The position numbers and the translations under genes were made by a program. This document shows positions 55,879-64,000 of a DNA stretch of 64,000 nt, in pieces. How positions within the stretch are numbered: the first letter of the stretch is position 1; each line of letters begins with the position of its first letter. The notes under the pieces were generated by a model. That model saw only the letters and a list, made by a program, of their open reading frames with translations. It did no database searches and was not told the DNA's origin. Origin of the DNA: Mesorhizobium sp. AR07 (GTDB lineage: Bacteria; Pseudomonadota; Alphaproteobacteria; Rhizobiales; Rhizobiaceae); NCBI RefSeq assembly GCF_024746815.1, contig NZ_CP080527.1:186001-250000 (forward strand), given 5' to 3'.

Positions 55879-55886
55879 GGCTCTCC

Positions 55887-55956
55887 CATGTCATTTTTTG
55901 GCTCTTCCAAGATAAGAATAATCTCCGTGACCAGATATACAAGATGAAATGACATG
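55887..55956. promoter_or_regulatory. 10-bp inverted repeat across the AraC-sox divergent promoter
   Basis: CATGTCATTT at 55887-55896 and its perfect reverse complement AAATGACATG at 55947-55956 lie in the short region between the regulator and soxB. Spacing is 50 bases, suited to two bound dimers or a DNA loop. The second arm contains the ATG at 55954, which is one reason to prefer the soxB start at 55969. Confidence 0.5.
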
Positions 55957-55968
55957 GAACCAAATCCT

Positions 55969-57219
55969 ATGCGCTACTCTGCACTTTCCATCTTTTTCAA
56001 CGGACTTCGCGGCAACAAAGGCTGGACTCTCGCCTGGCGCCAGCCCGAGCCCAAGCCGCGTTACGACGTGATCATCGTCGGTGGCGGCGGACACGGTCTT
56101 GCCACGGCTTACTATCTCGCCAAGGAGTTCGGCATCACCAACGTCGCGGTGCTGGAGAAGGCCTATATCGGCTCCGGCAATGTCGGCCGCAACACCACCA
56201 TCATCCGCTCCAACTACCTACTGCCCGGTAACAATCCCTTCTATGAACTGTCCATGAAGCTGTGGGAAGGGCTGGAGCAGGATTTCAACTTCAACGCCAT
56301 GGTCTCGCAGCGCGGGGTACTCAACCTCTTCCACTCGGACGCCCAGCGCGATGCTTACACAAGGCGCGGCAACGCCATGCGCCTGCACGGCGTCGACGCC
56401 GACCTGCTCGACCGTGCCGCGGTGCGAAAGGTGCTGCCCTTCCTCGATTACGACAATGCTCGTTTCCCGATCCAAGGCGGCCTGTTGCAGAAGCGCGGCG
56501 GCACCGTGCGCCACGATGCGGTCGCCTGGGGCTATGCGCGCGGCGCCGACAGTCGCGGCGTCGATATCATCCAGGGCTGCGAAGTGACCAGCATCCGCCG
56601 CGAGAACGGCCGCGTCACCGGGGTAGAGACCTCGCGCGGCTTCATCGGCTGCGGCAAGCTGGCGCTGGCGGCGGCCGGCAATTCGTCTGAGGTCGCCCGC
56701 ATGGCGGATCTGAAGCTGCCGCTGGAAAGTCATGTGCTGCAGGCTTTCGTTTCGGAGGGGCTGAAACCGTTCATCGACGGCGTCGTCACCTTCGGCGCCG
56801 GTCATTTCTACGTGTCGCAGTCCGACAAGGGCGGCCTCGTCTTCGGCGGCGACATCGACGGCTACAATTCCTATGCTCAGCGCGGCAACCTGGCGACGGT
56901 CGAGCACGTTGCGGAGGCCGGCAAGGCGATGATACCGGCGCTGTCGCGGGTCAGGGTGCTGCGCTCCTGGGGCGGCATCATGGACATGTCGATGGACGGA
57001 TCGCCGATCATCGACCGCACGCCAATCGACAACCTCTATCTGAATGCCGGCTGGTGCTATGGCGGCTTCAAGGCGACGCCTGCCTCGGGCTTCTGCTTTG
57101 CCCATTTGCTGGCGCGCGGCACGCCGCAGGAAACGGCGACGGCTTTCCGCCTCGACCGCTTCCGGCGCGGTTACCTCATCGACGAAAAGGGCCAGGGCGC
57201 CCAGCCCAACCTTCACTGA
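55969..57219 (+). CDS. soxB: Sarcosine oxidase beta subunit
   Basis: 416 residues from the ATG at 55969, giving the family's RYSALSIFFNGLRGNKGW start (55954 is an alternative in the same frame). The FAD motif is YDVIIVGGGGHGLATAYYLA. His182 in GTVRHDAVAWGYARGA is the candidate covalent FMN site, and SWGGIMDMSMDGSPIID closes the substrate domain. Together with the alpha, gamma and delta subunits it oxidises sarcosine to glycine and passes the methyl group to tetrahydrofolate. Operon order soxB-D-A-G is the standard one. Confidence 0.95.
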   Translation: MRYSALSIFFNGLRGNKGWTLAWRQPEPKPRYDVIIVGGGGHGLATAYYLAKEFGITNVAVLEKAYIGSGNVGRNTTIIRSNYLLPGNNPFYELSMKLWEGLEQDFNFNAMVSQRGVLNLFHSDAQRDAYTRRGNAMRLHGVDADLLDRAAVRKVLPFLDYDNARFPIQGGLLQKRGGTVRHDAVAWGYARGADSRGVDIIQGCEVTSIRRENGRVTGVETSRGFIGCGKLALAAAGNSSEVARMADLKLPLESHVLQAFVSEGLKPFIDGVVTFGAGHFYVSQSDKGGLVFGGDIDGYNSYAQRGNLATVEHVAEAGKAMIPALSRVRVLRSWGGIMDMSMDGSPIIDRTPIDNLYLNAGWCYGGFKATPASGFCFAHLLARGTPQETATAFRLDRFRRGYLIDEKGQGAQPNLH

Positions 57220-57241
57220 ACTTGGATCAAGGACATTTGAA

Positions 57242-57532
57242 ATGGCAAGTCTCCTGCCCTGCCCGCATTGCGGGCCTCGACCAAAAGAGGAATTCACCAT
57301 CAAGGGCGCAGCGCTTGCGCGCCCGGTGGCCAATGCCGGCGCTGATGCCTGGTTCGACTATGTTTATCTGCGCGACAATCCCCGCGGCGCCTACGAGGAA
57401 TACTGGCACCATACCTCCGGCTGCCGCCGCTGGCTGGTCGTCGCGCGCGACACCGTGACCCATGAAATCGCCGCTTGCCGCGACGCTGCATGCGTCGAGC
57501 AAACCGTCGTCCGGCAAGGAGCTGGCGCATGA
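57242..57532 (+). CDS. soxD: Sarcosine oxidase delta subunit
   Basis: 96 residues. A zinc ribbon is built from CPHCGPRPKEEF near the N-terminus and later cysteine and histidine ligands in EYWHHTSGCRRWLVVARDT. This small subunit stabilises the heterotetramer. It starts 22 bases after soxB and its stop overlaps soxA (ATGA). Confidence 0.93.
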   Translation: MASLLPCPHCGPRPKEEFTIKGAALARPVANAGADAWFDYVYLRDNPRGAYEEYWHHTSGCRRWLVVARDTVTHEIAACRDAACVEQTVVRQGAGA

Positions 57533-60492
57533 CCTCCTACCGTTTGCCCAAGGGCGGATTGATTGACCGCTCCAAGCCCTTGTCGTTCACCTTCGACGGC
57601 AAGTCGATGCAGGGGCTCGACGGTGACAGCCTGGCCTCGGCACTGCTGGCCAACGGCTGCCGCCTCATCGGCCGCAGTTTCAAATATCACCGGCCGCGCG
57701 GCATCCTGACGGCCGGGGCTGCCGAGCCGAACGCATTGATGACCATCGGCAGTGGCGGCCGCACAGAGCCCAATACCCGAGCCACCATGCAGGAGCTCTA
57801 TGCCGGTCTGGAAGCAAAAAGCCAGAACCGCTGGCCGTCGCTTAACCTCGACATCGGCGCGCTGAACAGCCTGTTGTCGCCCTTCCTCGGCGCTGGCTTC
57901 TACTACAAGACCTTCATGTGGCCCGCCCCCTTCTGGGAAAAGGTCTACGAGCCCTTCATCCGCAAGGCGGCGGGTCTCGGCAAGGCGGCCTACGAGGCCG
58001 ATCCCGACGTCTATGACAAAAGCTGGGCCCATTGCGACCTGCTCGTTATTGGCGCCGGAGCGGCCGGCCTGGCCGCAGCACTGTCGGCCGGCCGCGCCGG
58101 CGTCAGCGTCATTCTGCTCGACGAACATCCGCGTGCCGGTGGCGCGCTTCTTAGCGAGACCGCAACAGTCGATGGCCGGCCGGCCGCCGAGTTTGCCAGC
58201 GGCTGCGTCGCAGAACTTGAATCCCTGCCGAATGTCACCTTGCTCGCCCGCACCACCGCCTTCGGCTGGTATGACGGCAATGTCTTCGGCGCCGTCGAGC
58301 GGGTGCAGAAGCATGTTGCCCAGCCGAAGCCCAACATGCCGGTGGAGCGCCTCTGGCGTATCGCCACCAAGCGCGCGGTACTGGCGACGGGGGCGGAAGA
58401 GCGGCCGCTGGTGTTCGGCGGCAATGACATTCCGGGTGTGATGATGGCAGGAGCGATGCGCCATTACCTCAACCGCTATGCGGTTGCCCCCGGTAAGACG
58501 ACGGCGATCTTCACCACCAATGACAGCGGCTATGCGCTCGCCCGCGACCTCGAAGCGCAAGGTATCCAGCTAGCGGCCATCATCGATAGCCGCGAGAACG
58601 GCGGCAGTTTCTATGCTGGCAAGGCGCGCCTCATCAGGGGTGCCGTGGTAACGGATGCCAAGGGCGGCAAGACGCTGAGCGCAATCGATATCCGCGCGAA
58701 CGGCGGCAGCGAAATCCTCGCTGTCGATGCACTCGCCATGGCCGGCGGGTTCAGCCCGATCATCCATCTTGCCTGCCACCGCGGCGGCAAGCCAGCCTGG
58801 TCGGACGAACACGCGGCCTTCCTCGCCCCCGGTAATCTCAAGGGGCTCATTCTCGCTGGGGCCGTCAGCGCTGCAGGCGGTCTTGCCGCCTGCCTAGCCG
58901 ACGGCGCGCAAAAGGGCGCTGCCATGGCGGCGGAGCTTGGGTTCACGGCGGCAGCCGCCGATTTCGGCACGGTCGAAGACGATATCGTCGTTCCACCAGC
59001 CAGGCCCCTGTGGTCGATCGCGGGCGCCAAGGGCAAGGCCTTCGTCGATTACCAGAACGACGTGCACCGCAAGGATCTCGGCCTTGCCGTCAGCGAAGGC
59101 TACGGCCATGTCGAGCTTGCCAAGCGCTACACCACCAACGGCATGGCGACCGACCAGGGCAAGCTATCCAACGTCAATGCCATCGGCCTGCTGGCCGAGA
59201 CGCGCGGCATCTCGCCGGCCGATGTTGGCACGACAACGTTCCGGCCGTTCTACACGCCGGTCTCCTTCGGCGCGCTGACAGGCCCGTATCACGGCCACCA
59301 TTTTCAGCCGGTGCGCAAATCGCCGCTGCACGGCTGGGCAGAAAAGCACGGCGCCGTCTTCGTCGAGACCGGTCTTTGGTACCGCTCCTCTTGGTTCCCC
59401 CGTGCGGGCGAGCGGTCTTGGCGCGACAGTGTTGACCGCGAAGTGCTGAACGTACGCCGCAATGCCGGAATCTGCGACGTCTCCATGCTCGGCAAGATCG
59501 AGGTCTGCGGGGCAGACGCAGCCGAATTCCTCAACCGCGTCTATTCCAACGCCTTTCTGAAGCTGCCCGTCGGCAAGGCCCGCTACGGCCTGATGCTGCG
59601 CGAGGACGGCATGATCTACGACGATGGCACGACCAGCCGACTGGAGGAAAACCGCTTCTTCATGACGACGACCACGGCCTACGCCGCCGGTGTCCTGACC
59701 CACCTGGAATTCTGCGCCCAGGTGCTGTGGCCCGATCTCGACGTGCGCCTCGCCTCGGTTACCGACCAGTGGGCGCAGATGGCAATCGCCGGTCCGAAAG
59801 CCCGCACCATCCTGGAGAAGATCGTCGATGACGACGTCTCCGACGCGGCCTTCCCCTTCCTCGCAGCAAAAGAGGTCTCGCTGTTTGCTGGCCAGTTGCA
59901 TGCCCGTCTATTCCGCATCTCGTTTTCGGGCGAACTCGCCTATGAGCTTGCGGTGCCGGCCGGCTACGGCGAAAGCGTCGCCGACGCGCTGATGGACGCC
60001 GGCATGTCCGACGCCATCATGCCTTATGGCGTCGAGGCGCTCGGCGTGATGCGCATCGAAAAGGGCCACGTCACCCACAATGAGATCAACGGCACCGTCG
60101 TACCGGCCGATCTCGGCTTTGCGAAAATGGTCTCGGGCGCAAAGTCCGATTTCATAGGCAAGGCGATGGTGGATCGCGAAGGCCTCGCCGCTGCCGACCG
60201 GCCGCGCCTGGTCGGCGTCATGCCGCTCGATGCGAAGCAAACCTTTAGCACCGGTTCTCACATCCTGGCCAAGGATGCCGTGGCGACGCTCGAAAACGAC
60301 CAGGGCTATATCACCTCTAGCGCCTATTCACCCCATGTCGGCTCCACCATCGGTCTTGCGCTTGTCAAGCACGGACCGGAACGGCACGGCGAGGAAGTGG
60401 TGGTATGGAACGGCCTGCGAGGCGAGTTCACCGCCGCGCGACTGTGCAATCCGGTTTTCGTCGATCCGCAGAACGAGAGGCTACATGTCTGA
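57529..60492 (+). CDS. soxA: Sarcosine oxidase alpha subunit
   Basis: 987 residues from the ATG at 57529, the usual length. An N-terminal 2Fe-2S-like fold region without the cluster (LSFTFDGKSMQGLDGDSLAS, RSFKYHRPRGILTAG) is followed by the dinucleotide domain (VIGAGAAGLAAALSAGRAGV near residue 175) and by a glycine-cleavage-T-like domain from about residue 590 (YRSSWFPRAGE, SMLGKIEVCGADAAEFLNRV, PYGVEALGVMRIEKGHV) that binds tetrahydrofolate and captures formaldehyde as 5,10-methylene-THF. No lesion is seen. Confidence 0.95.
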   Translation: MTSYRLPKGGLIDRSKPLSFTFDGKSMQGLDGDSLASALLANGCRLIGRSFKYHRPRGILTAGAAEPNALMTIGSGGRTEPNTRATMQELYAGLEAKSQNRWPSLNLDIGALNSLLSPFLGAGFYYKTFMWPAPFWEKVYEPFIRKAAGLGKAAYEADPDVYDKSWAHCDLLVIGAGAAGLAAALSAGRAGVSVILLDEHPRAGGALLSETATVDGRPAAEFASGCVAELESLPNVTLLARTTAFGWYDGNVFGAVERVQKHVAQPKPNMPVERLWRIATKRAVLATGAEERPLVFGGNDIPGVMMAGAMRHYLNRYAVAPGKTTAIFTTNDSGYALARDLEAQGIQLAAIIDSRENGGSFYAGKARLIRGAVVTDAKGGKTLSAIDIRANGGSEILAVDALAMAGGFSPIIHLACHRGGKPAWSDEHAAFLAPGNLKGLILAGAVSAAGGLAACLADGAQKGAAMAAELGFTAAAADFGTVEDDIVVPPARPLWSIAGAKGKAFVDYQNDVHRKDLGLAVSEGYGHVELAKRYTTNGMATDQGKLSNVNAIGLLAETRGISPADVGTTTFRPFYTPVSFGALTGPYHGHHFQPVRKSPLHGWAEKHGAVFVETGLWYRSSWFPRAGERSWRDSVDREVLNVRRNAGICDVSMLGKIEVCGADAAEFLNRVYSNAFLKLPVGKARYGLMLREDGMIYDDGTTSRLEENRFFMTTTTAYAAGVLTHLEFCAQVLWPDLDVRLASVTDQWAQMAIAGPKARTILEKIVDDDVSDAAFPFLAAKEVSLFAGQLHARLFRISFSGELAYELAVPAGYGESVADALMDAGMSDAIMPYGVEALGVMRIEKGHVTHNEINGTVVPADLGFAKMVSGAKSDFIGKAMVDREGLAAADRPRLVGVMPLDAKQTFSTGSHILAKDAVATLENDQGYITSSAYSPHVGSTIGLALVKHGPERHGEEVVVWNGLRGEFTAARLCNPVFVDPQNERLHV

Positions 60493-61009
60493 TTTCCGCC
60501 CGATCCTTCGCCCGGTGCTTGCCGCCAAGACCGCCATCTCCTCCGCTCACGTCAAACTCTCGGCCCTGCCGGAAGGCGCGATCGTGCATGTGCTTGGCCA
60601 ACCCGGCGAACAGGACATGGCATCCTTTTTGAGCGGTCTCGACAAGGGCGCCGTCCGCAACGTTTCGCCCGGACAATGGTTCATCGTCGGCAATGAGCCG
60701 ATGATGCACTGGGATATGAAAGCCCTGTTAGAGACGCTTGAACCGCGTGCCACCGGAATTGACCAGAGCGGTGGCCGCGTCCGTATCCGCATCGAAGGCA
60801 GTCACGCCGCGCGCGTCCTGTCAAAGGGCACGGCCGTCGACCTTTCCGCCGGCTCCTTTCCCATCGGGCAATCGGCAACGACCCTGATCGGTCACATTGC
60901 GGTGCATCTCACTCGCATCTTGCAAGACGATTTCGAGCTGATGGTACTCAGAGGTTTCGCAGAGAGCCTTTGGGACGATCTTATAAGGATGAGCGCTGAA
61001 TATCGATAG
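60485..61009 (+). CDS. soxG: Sarcosine oxidase gamma subunit
   Basis: 174 residues from the ATG at 60485, overlapping soxA by 8 bases. It has a GcvT-like fold region, LDKGAVRNVSPGQWFIVGNE, RVRIRIEGSHAARVLSKGTA and RGFAESLWDDLIRMSAEYR. It completes the heterotetramer. About 60 bases follow before the formyl-THF deformylase gene. Confidence 0.92.
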   Translation: MSDFRPILRPVLAAKTAISSAHVKLSALPEGAIVHVLGQPGEQDMASFLSGLDKGAVRNVSPGQWFIVGNEPMMHWDMKALLETLEPRATGIDQSGGRVRIRIEGSHAARVLSKGTAVDLSAGSFPIGQSATTLIGHIAVHLTRILQDDFELMVLRGFAESLWDDLIRMSAEYR

Positions 61010-61070
61010 TTCAGGCTGGCGCCAGCGCTGCAAGGGTTGCGGTTGGCTTGCCGCTAATGAGGGAGTAGCT

Positions 61071-61957
61071 ATGCCTAGCAACTTGATTTTGACCGTAAAA
61101 TGTAAGTCCACGCGCGGGATCGTCGCAGCGATCTCAACCTTCTTGGCGGATAGCGGCTGCAACATCGTCGATAGCTGGCAGTTCGACGACCTCGATACGA
61201 GCAAATTCTTCACCCGCATCAGCTTCATTTCCGAAGAAGGCGCCACGCTGCCGGCCCTGAAGGAAGGCTTCGCGCCGATCGCCGAGAAGTTCGGCATGGA
61301 GGTGCAAATTCATGATGGCGCCAGCCGCATGAAGGTTCTCCTGATGGTTTGCGCTTCGGTCATTGCCTCAACGACCTGCTCTACCGCTGGAAAATCGGCG
61401 CGCTGCCAATCGACATTGTCGGCGTCATCTCCAACCACTTCGACTACCAGAAGGTCGTGGCCAACCACGATATCCCCTTCCACCACATCAAGGTGACCAA
61501 GGAGAACAAGCCACAGGCCGAAGCACAGATCATGGCGGTGGTTGAACAGACTGGCACCGAGCTGATCGTTCTCGCCCGCTACATGCAGATCCTGTCGGAC
61601 GAGATGTCTCAGAAGATGTCCGGCAAGATCATCAACATCCACCACTCCTTCCTGCCAAGCTTCAAGGGCGCCAACCCCTACAAGCAAGCCTATGAGCGCG
61701 GCGTCAAGCTGATTGGCGCGACGGCGCACTACGTCACCGCCGATCTCGACGAAGGTCCAATCATCGAGCAGGACATCGCCCGTATCACCCATGCCCAGAG
61801 CGCAGAGGACTATGTCTCGATCGGCCGTGATGTTGAAAGCCAGGTTTTAGCCAGAGCTATACACGCGCACATTCACCATAGGACGTTCATCAACGGCAAC
61901 AGGACCATCGTGTTTCCGGCCAGCCCAGGTTCTTATGCCTCCGAGCGGATGGGCTAA
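61071..61957 (+). pseudogene. purU: Formyltetrahydrofolate deformylase, frameshifted
   Basis: The N-terminal ACT domain (NLILTVKCKSTRGIVAAIST, SWQFDDLDTSKFFTR) runs in one frame to KVLLMV near 61348. The formyltransferase-like catalytic domain continues in another frame: RFGHCLNDLLYRWKIGALPI, NIHHSFLPSFKGANPY and YVTADLDEGPIIEQDIARI. Relatives read VSRFGHC here, so a single missing base (expected TTTCGCGC, seen TTTGCGC) explains the break. PurU releases formate and tetrahydrofolate from formyl-THF, recycling C1 units made by sarcosine oxidase. All catalytic motifs are intact, so a recent mutation or a sequence error is likely. Confidence 0.88.
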
Positions 61958-62069
61958 GCATGGGCACGGTCGACAAAGGTTGCTGCTTCCGTACACGACA
62001 GGGTCAAGTCAAGTTGGCCCACACTTGGGGAAAGCTTTCGAACCAATCAGGTCTGCGCGCACGGTTCAC

Positions 62070-62306
62070 GATTAAGTAGGCTCCGGGAAACACGATGTCC
62101 AATGTCCTGATCGACCAGATATTGAACTTGTAGCCCGGGCGGATTTCGAGCGTCGGCTGGACATCGATGTTCTTGGAGATCGTCCGCTCGGCCACGCGCC
62201 CGAAAGTTTCCTCGAAGGATCGCCTTGCCGAATTTTCGGCAGTGTTTTCGGTGCTCTCACATTGATTGAGCGGTAAGGAAATTTGAGATAGCAGCGCGCT
62301 TGTGAC
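62070..62306 (-). pseudogene. C-terminal remnant of a TrbI/VirB10 conjugation protein
   Basis: The minus strand reads FGRVAERTISKNIDVQPTLE, IRPGYKFNI and, after a small indel, DIVFPGAY. This is the beta-barrel end of the outer-membrane-spanning T4SS channel protein. Only about 60 residues remain and the frame is broken, so it is a relic of a former conjugative system. Confidence 0.5.
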
Positions 62307-62326
62307 CCGTGAGCGCACCGACCTAT

Positions 62327-62510
62327 ACGAACCACCTCTATCCGATCGAAATCGTAGCGCGTGCTGTCTGGCTCTCCTTCCGCTTCAATCTGAGCCTGCG
62401 CGAGGAAATGCGCCGATGGTGCCGAAAGCACGGCCCTGATTATGCGCGCCGCATACGCCGCGAGGCGCCGACGAAGACGATGTCTGGCACCTCGACGAAG
62501 GTGCGCCACG
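62327..62510 (+). pseudogene. N-terminal fragment of an IS6-family transposase, internally deleted
   Basis: The frame reads YPIEIVARAVWLSFRFNLSL and then jumps directly to EEMRRWCRKHGPDYARRIRR; intact IS6 proteins have about 20 more residues (the helix-turn-helix turn) between them. It ends after a short AP-K stretch and never reaches the DDE residues. It may belong to the same IS family as the C-terminal scrap at 14310-14640. Confidence 0.6.
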
Positions 62511-62534
62511 AAGGCGCGAAGGAGGAGCTATGAT

Positions 62535-63040
62535 TTAGGCACTTCCCAAGCAGCCATGCTGCACAGGAGATGAGGGCTGGCCCCTCGAAGCCGGCTTGCA
62601 GGAGCGGGTTTCAAACCACCTCAAGCTGCTGTCGTAAAGAGCGATGGTGGTGAGCGTTGAGGAAAAGGCCGGACTTGATCCGGTCAGGTAAGATGCAAGG
62701 AGACGAGCGTGAGCGAACCGCTGACGACGTGTCGAAAAGTGCATAGATGGCGTCAAAACCGGGTGGGCTTCGTTAACCCGGGAGAAGTCTGGGAGATACC
62801 TGTCTACTGCCCAGATGGCGTCCGGCATGAAGGCGGCGTGACCTTGCTTCAGGCTCTTGTGTGGAACGTGGGAACCTGTCGCCCCGATGCGAAGGGAGAC
62901 ATCCAAGTGGAAGCACCATGAGGATCCGAGTACCGATGCGGGGCACAGGGACGGAGTTGCGTGTAGTAGTGAAGAAGGTGCTGTAATGGCGTTGGAGCGA
63001 AGGCGCAACACTGTCCAGCTTTATCGAAAGGTCAACCGTC
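62535..63040 (+). mobile_element. Probable 5' RNA region of a group II intron
   Basis: About 500 bases without a gene directly before a group II intron reverse transcriptase. It has the mixed GC-rich, structured character expected of ribozyme domains I to III. I could not locate the exact 5' splice site. The left limit given is only the end of the IS6-like frame. Confidence 0.45.
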
Positions 63041-64000
63041 ATGCGGGAGGAGCCTTTGGGTAAAGCAAAGCCGTTCGATATTCCTAAACGGGCTGTTTGG
63101 GAGGCTTATCAACGGGTAAAGGCGAACCGGGGTGCAGCCGGGGTCGATGATCAGTCGATCGAAGATTTTGAGCGGGATGTGAAGAACAACCTGTTCAAGC
63201 TCTGGAACCGATTGTCATCTGGCAGCTACTTTCCGCCGCCAGTCAAACGGGTCGCGATCAAAAAGCGGCAAGGTGGTACAAGGCCGTTGGGCATTCCCAC
63301 GGTCTCAGACCGGATTGCGCAAGGGGTGGTGAAGGCATACCTGGAACCGGAACTGGAAAGACATTTCCATCCCGATTCCTATGGGTATAGGCCCGGCAAG
63401 TCGGCACTCGAGGCCGTGGGTATGGCAAGGCAGAGATGCTGGCGCCATGACTGGGTTCTCGATCTCGACATTCAGGCCTTCTTCGACACCATTCCACACG
63501 ACCTGTTGCTACGGGCGGTGCGAAAGCACACCGACTGCACGTGGGTGTTGTTGTACATTGAACGGTGGCTGACGGCTCCCGTGCAACTGGAGAACGGCAC
63601 TTTGGAACCTCGGGAGAGGGGAACTCCGCAGGGGTCAGTTATCTCACCCTTGCTGGCGAACCTCTTTTTGCACTATGCGTTCGATCGGTGGATGGCCAAA
63701 CACCATCCTGAGATTCCGTTTGAACGCTTTGCCGATGATGCCGTTTGTCATTGCAGCAGCGAGCGTCAGGCCCAAAAGTTGCAAACGGATCTTGAGCAAC
63801 GGTTTGCTGAATGCGGACTGAAGTTACATCCAAACAAGACACAGATCGTGTATTGCAAGGATAACGTTCGGCGGGGGCATTGCCCCAATCAGAAGTTCGA
63901 CTTTCTCGGCTACACCTTTCGACCGAGACTGGCAATGAACCGATGGGGCAAGACCTTCGTCAATTTCAGTCCGGGTATCAGCAACCGAGCCGCGAAAGCC
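63041..64000 (+). CDS. ltrA: Group II intron reverse transcriptase/maturase, 3' end off the window
   Basis: The frame is open for 320 codons and leaves the window. It begins REEPLGKAKPFDIPKRAVWE and contains the RT motifs: NRGAAGVDDQSI (RT0), RPLGIPTVSDRIAQ (RT1-2), SYGYRPGKSALEAV (RT2a), VLDLDIQAFFDTI (RT3), GTPQGSVISPLLAN (RT4) and the catalytic RFADDAVCHC (RT5, FADD). It then has KLHPNKTQIVYCKD and FDFLGYTFRPR (RT7). The maturase (X) and any endonuclease domain lie outside. It is likely intact as far as visible. The ATG at 63041 is the likely start; the intron-encoded protein copies and splices the intron RNA. Confidence 0.9.
   Translation, partial: MREEPLGKAKPFDIPKRAVWEAYQRVKANRGAAGVDDQSIEDFERDVKNNLFKLWNRLSSGSYFPPPVKRVAIKKRQGGTRPLGIPTVSDRIAQGVVKAYLEPELERHFHPDSYGYRPGKSALEAVGMARQRCWRHDWVLDLDIQAFFDTIPHDLLLRAVRKHTDCTWVLLYIERWLTAPVQLENGTLEPRERGTPQGSVISPLLANLFLHYAFDRWMAKHHPEIPFERFADDAVCHCSSERQAQKLQTDLEQRFAECGLKLHPNKTQIVYCKDNVRRGHCPNQKFDFLGYTFRPRLAMNRWGKTFVNFSPGISNRAAKA

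Noticed and set aside
57391..58560. 389-codon minus-strand frame opposite soxD/soxA
   Set aside because: Antisense shadow of the high-GC sarcosine oxidase genes.
1..64000. CRISPR array or regularly spaced repeats
   Set aside because: No set of short, evenly spaced direct repeats was seen; the repeats found are long duplications or IS-like half-sites.

Overview
The window looks like accessory DNA (plasmid or genomic island) of a high-GC alphaproteobacterium of the Rhizobiales, probably Mesorhizobium- or Sinorhizobium-like. The signs are a pseudoazurin gene, many ABC importers for amino acids and peptides, a sarcosine oxidase operon, and numerous insertion-sequence remnants with IS110-, Tn3-, IS1595-, IS6- and IS3-like coding signatures, plus a group II intron and a TrbI/VirB10 scrap. 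The genus is an inference. No replication, tRNA or rRNA gene was found.

Layout. (1) 1-4.0 kb: an IS110 transposase with its 3' end off the window, a LysR tail, a decayed Crp/Fnr regulator next to pseudoazurin, and a frameshifted LysR regulator. (2) 4.2-9.8 kb: a polar amino acid ABC operon (ATPase, two permeases, binding protein) carrying a frameshifted alanine-racemase-like gene and a CapA-like metallophosphatase. (3) 9.9-14.7 kb: a graveyard of mobile elements (IS1595-, Tn3-, IS110- and IS6-like) around a minus-strand remnant of hydroxyproline catabolism (4-hydroxyproline epimerase, NIPSNAP protein, a dehydrogenase tail). (4) 14.7-24.9 kb: an unusual biosynthetic-looking cluster. It has two duplicated ATP-grasp ligases flanking a SAM-methyltransferase-fold protein, then an SDR, an HMG-CoA-lyase-like aldolase, a SerC-type aminotransferase fused to a HAD phosphatase, and a pyrroline-5-carboxylate-reductase-like enzyme. 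A MocR-type regulator (minus strand) follows. (5) 26.7-32.9 kb: ferredoxin reductase, Rieske ferredoxin, aldehyde dehydrogenase and a CocE/NonD hydrolase. (6) 33.2-54.5 kb: two parallel catabolic modules. Each starts with a duplicated block (Rieske ferredoxin plus two metal-dependent amidohydrolases) and continues into its own, differently ordered, dipeptide/opine-type ABC importer. The first ends with an M20 peptidase; the second is followed by an HpcH/HpaI aldolase and an RraA-like protein. (7) 54.9-62 kb: a GlxA-type AraC regulator divergent from soxBDAG, followed by a frameshifted purU. (8) 62-64 kb: a TrbI remnant, an IS6-like fragment and a group II intron reverse transcriptase running off the end.

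How it fits together: the dominant theme is uptake and breakdown of nitrogenous small molecules (amino acids, imino acids, peptides or opines, N-methyl amines), with C1 units from sarcosine going to folate. The 14.9-24.5 kb cluster is different: aldolase, dehydrogenase, transaminase-phosphatase, imine reductase and two ligases read as the making of an unusual amino acid and its coupling to other carboxylates or amines. I do not recognise it as a characterised pathway. Several genes carry single frameshifts (lysR, racemase, Rieske copy 2, purU), so the region is either decaying or has some base-level sequencing errors.
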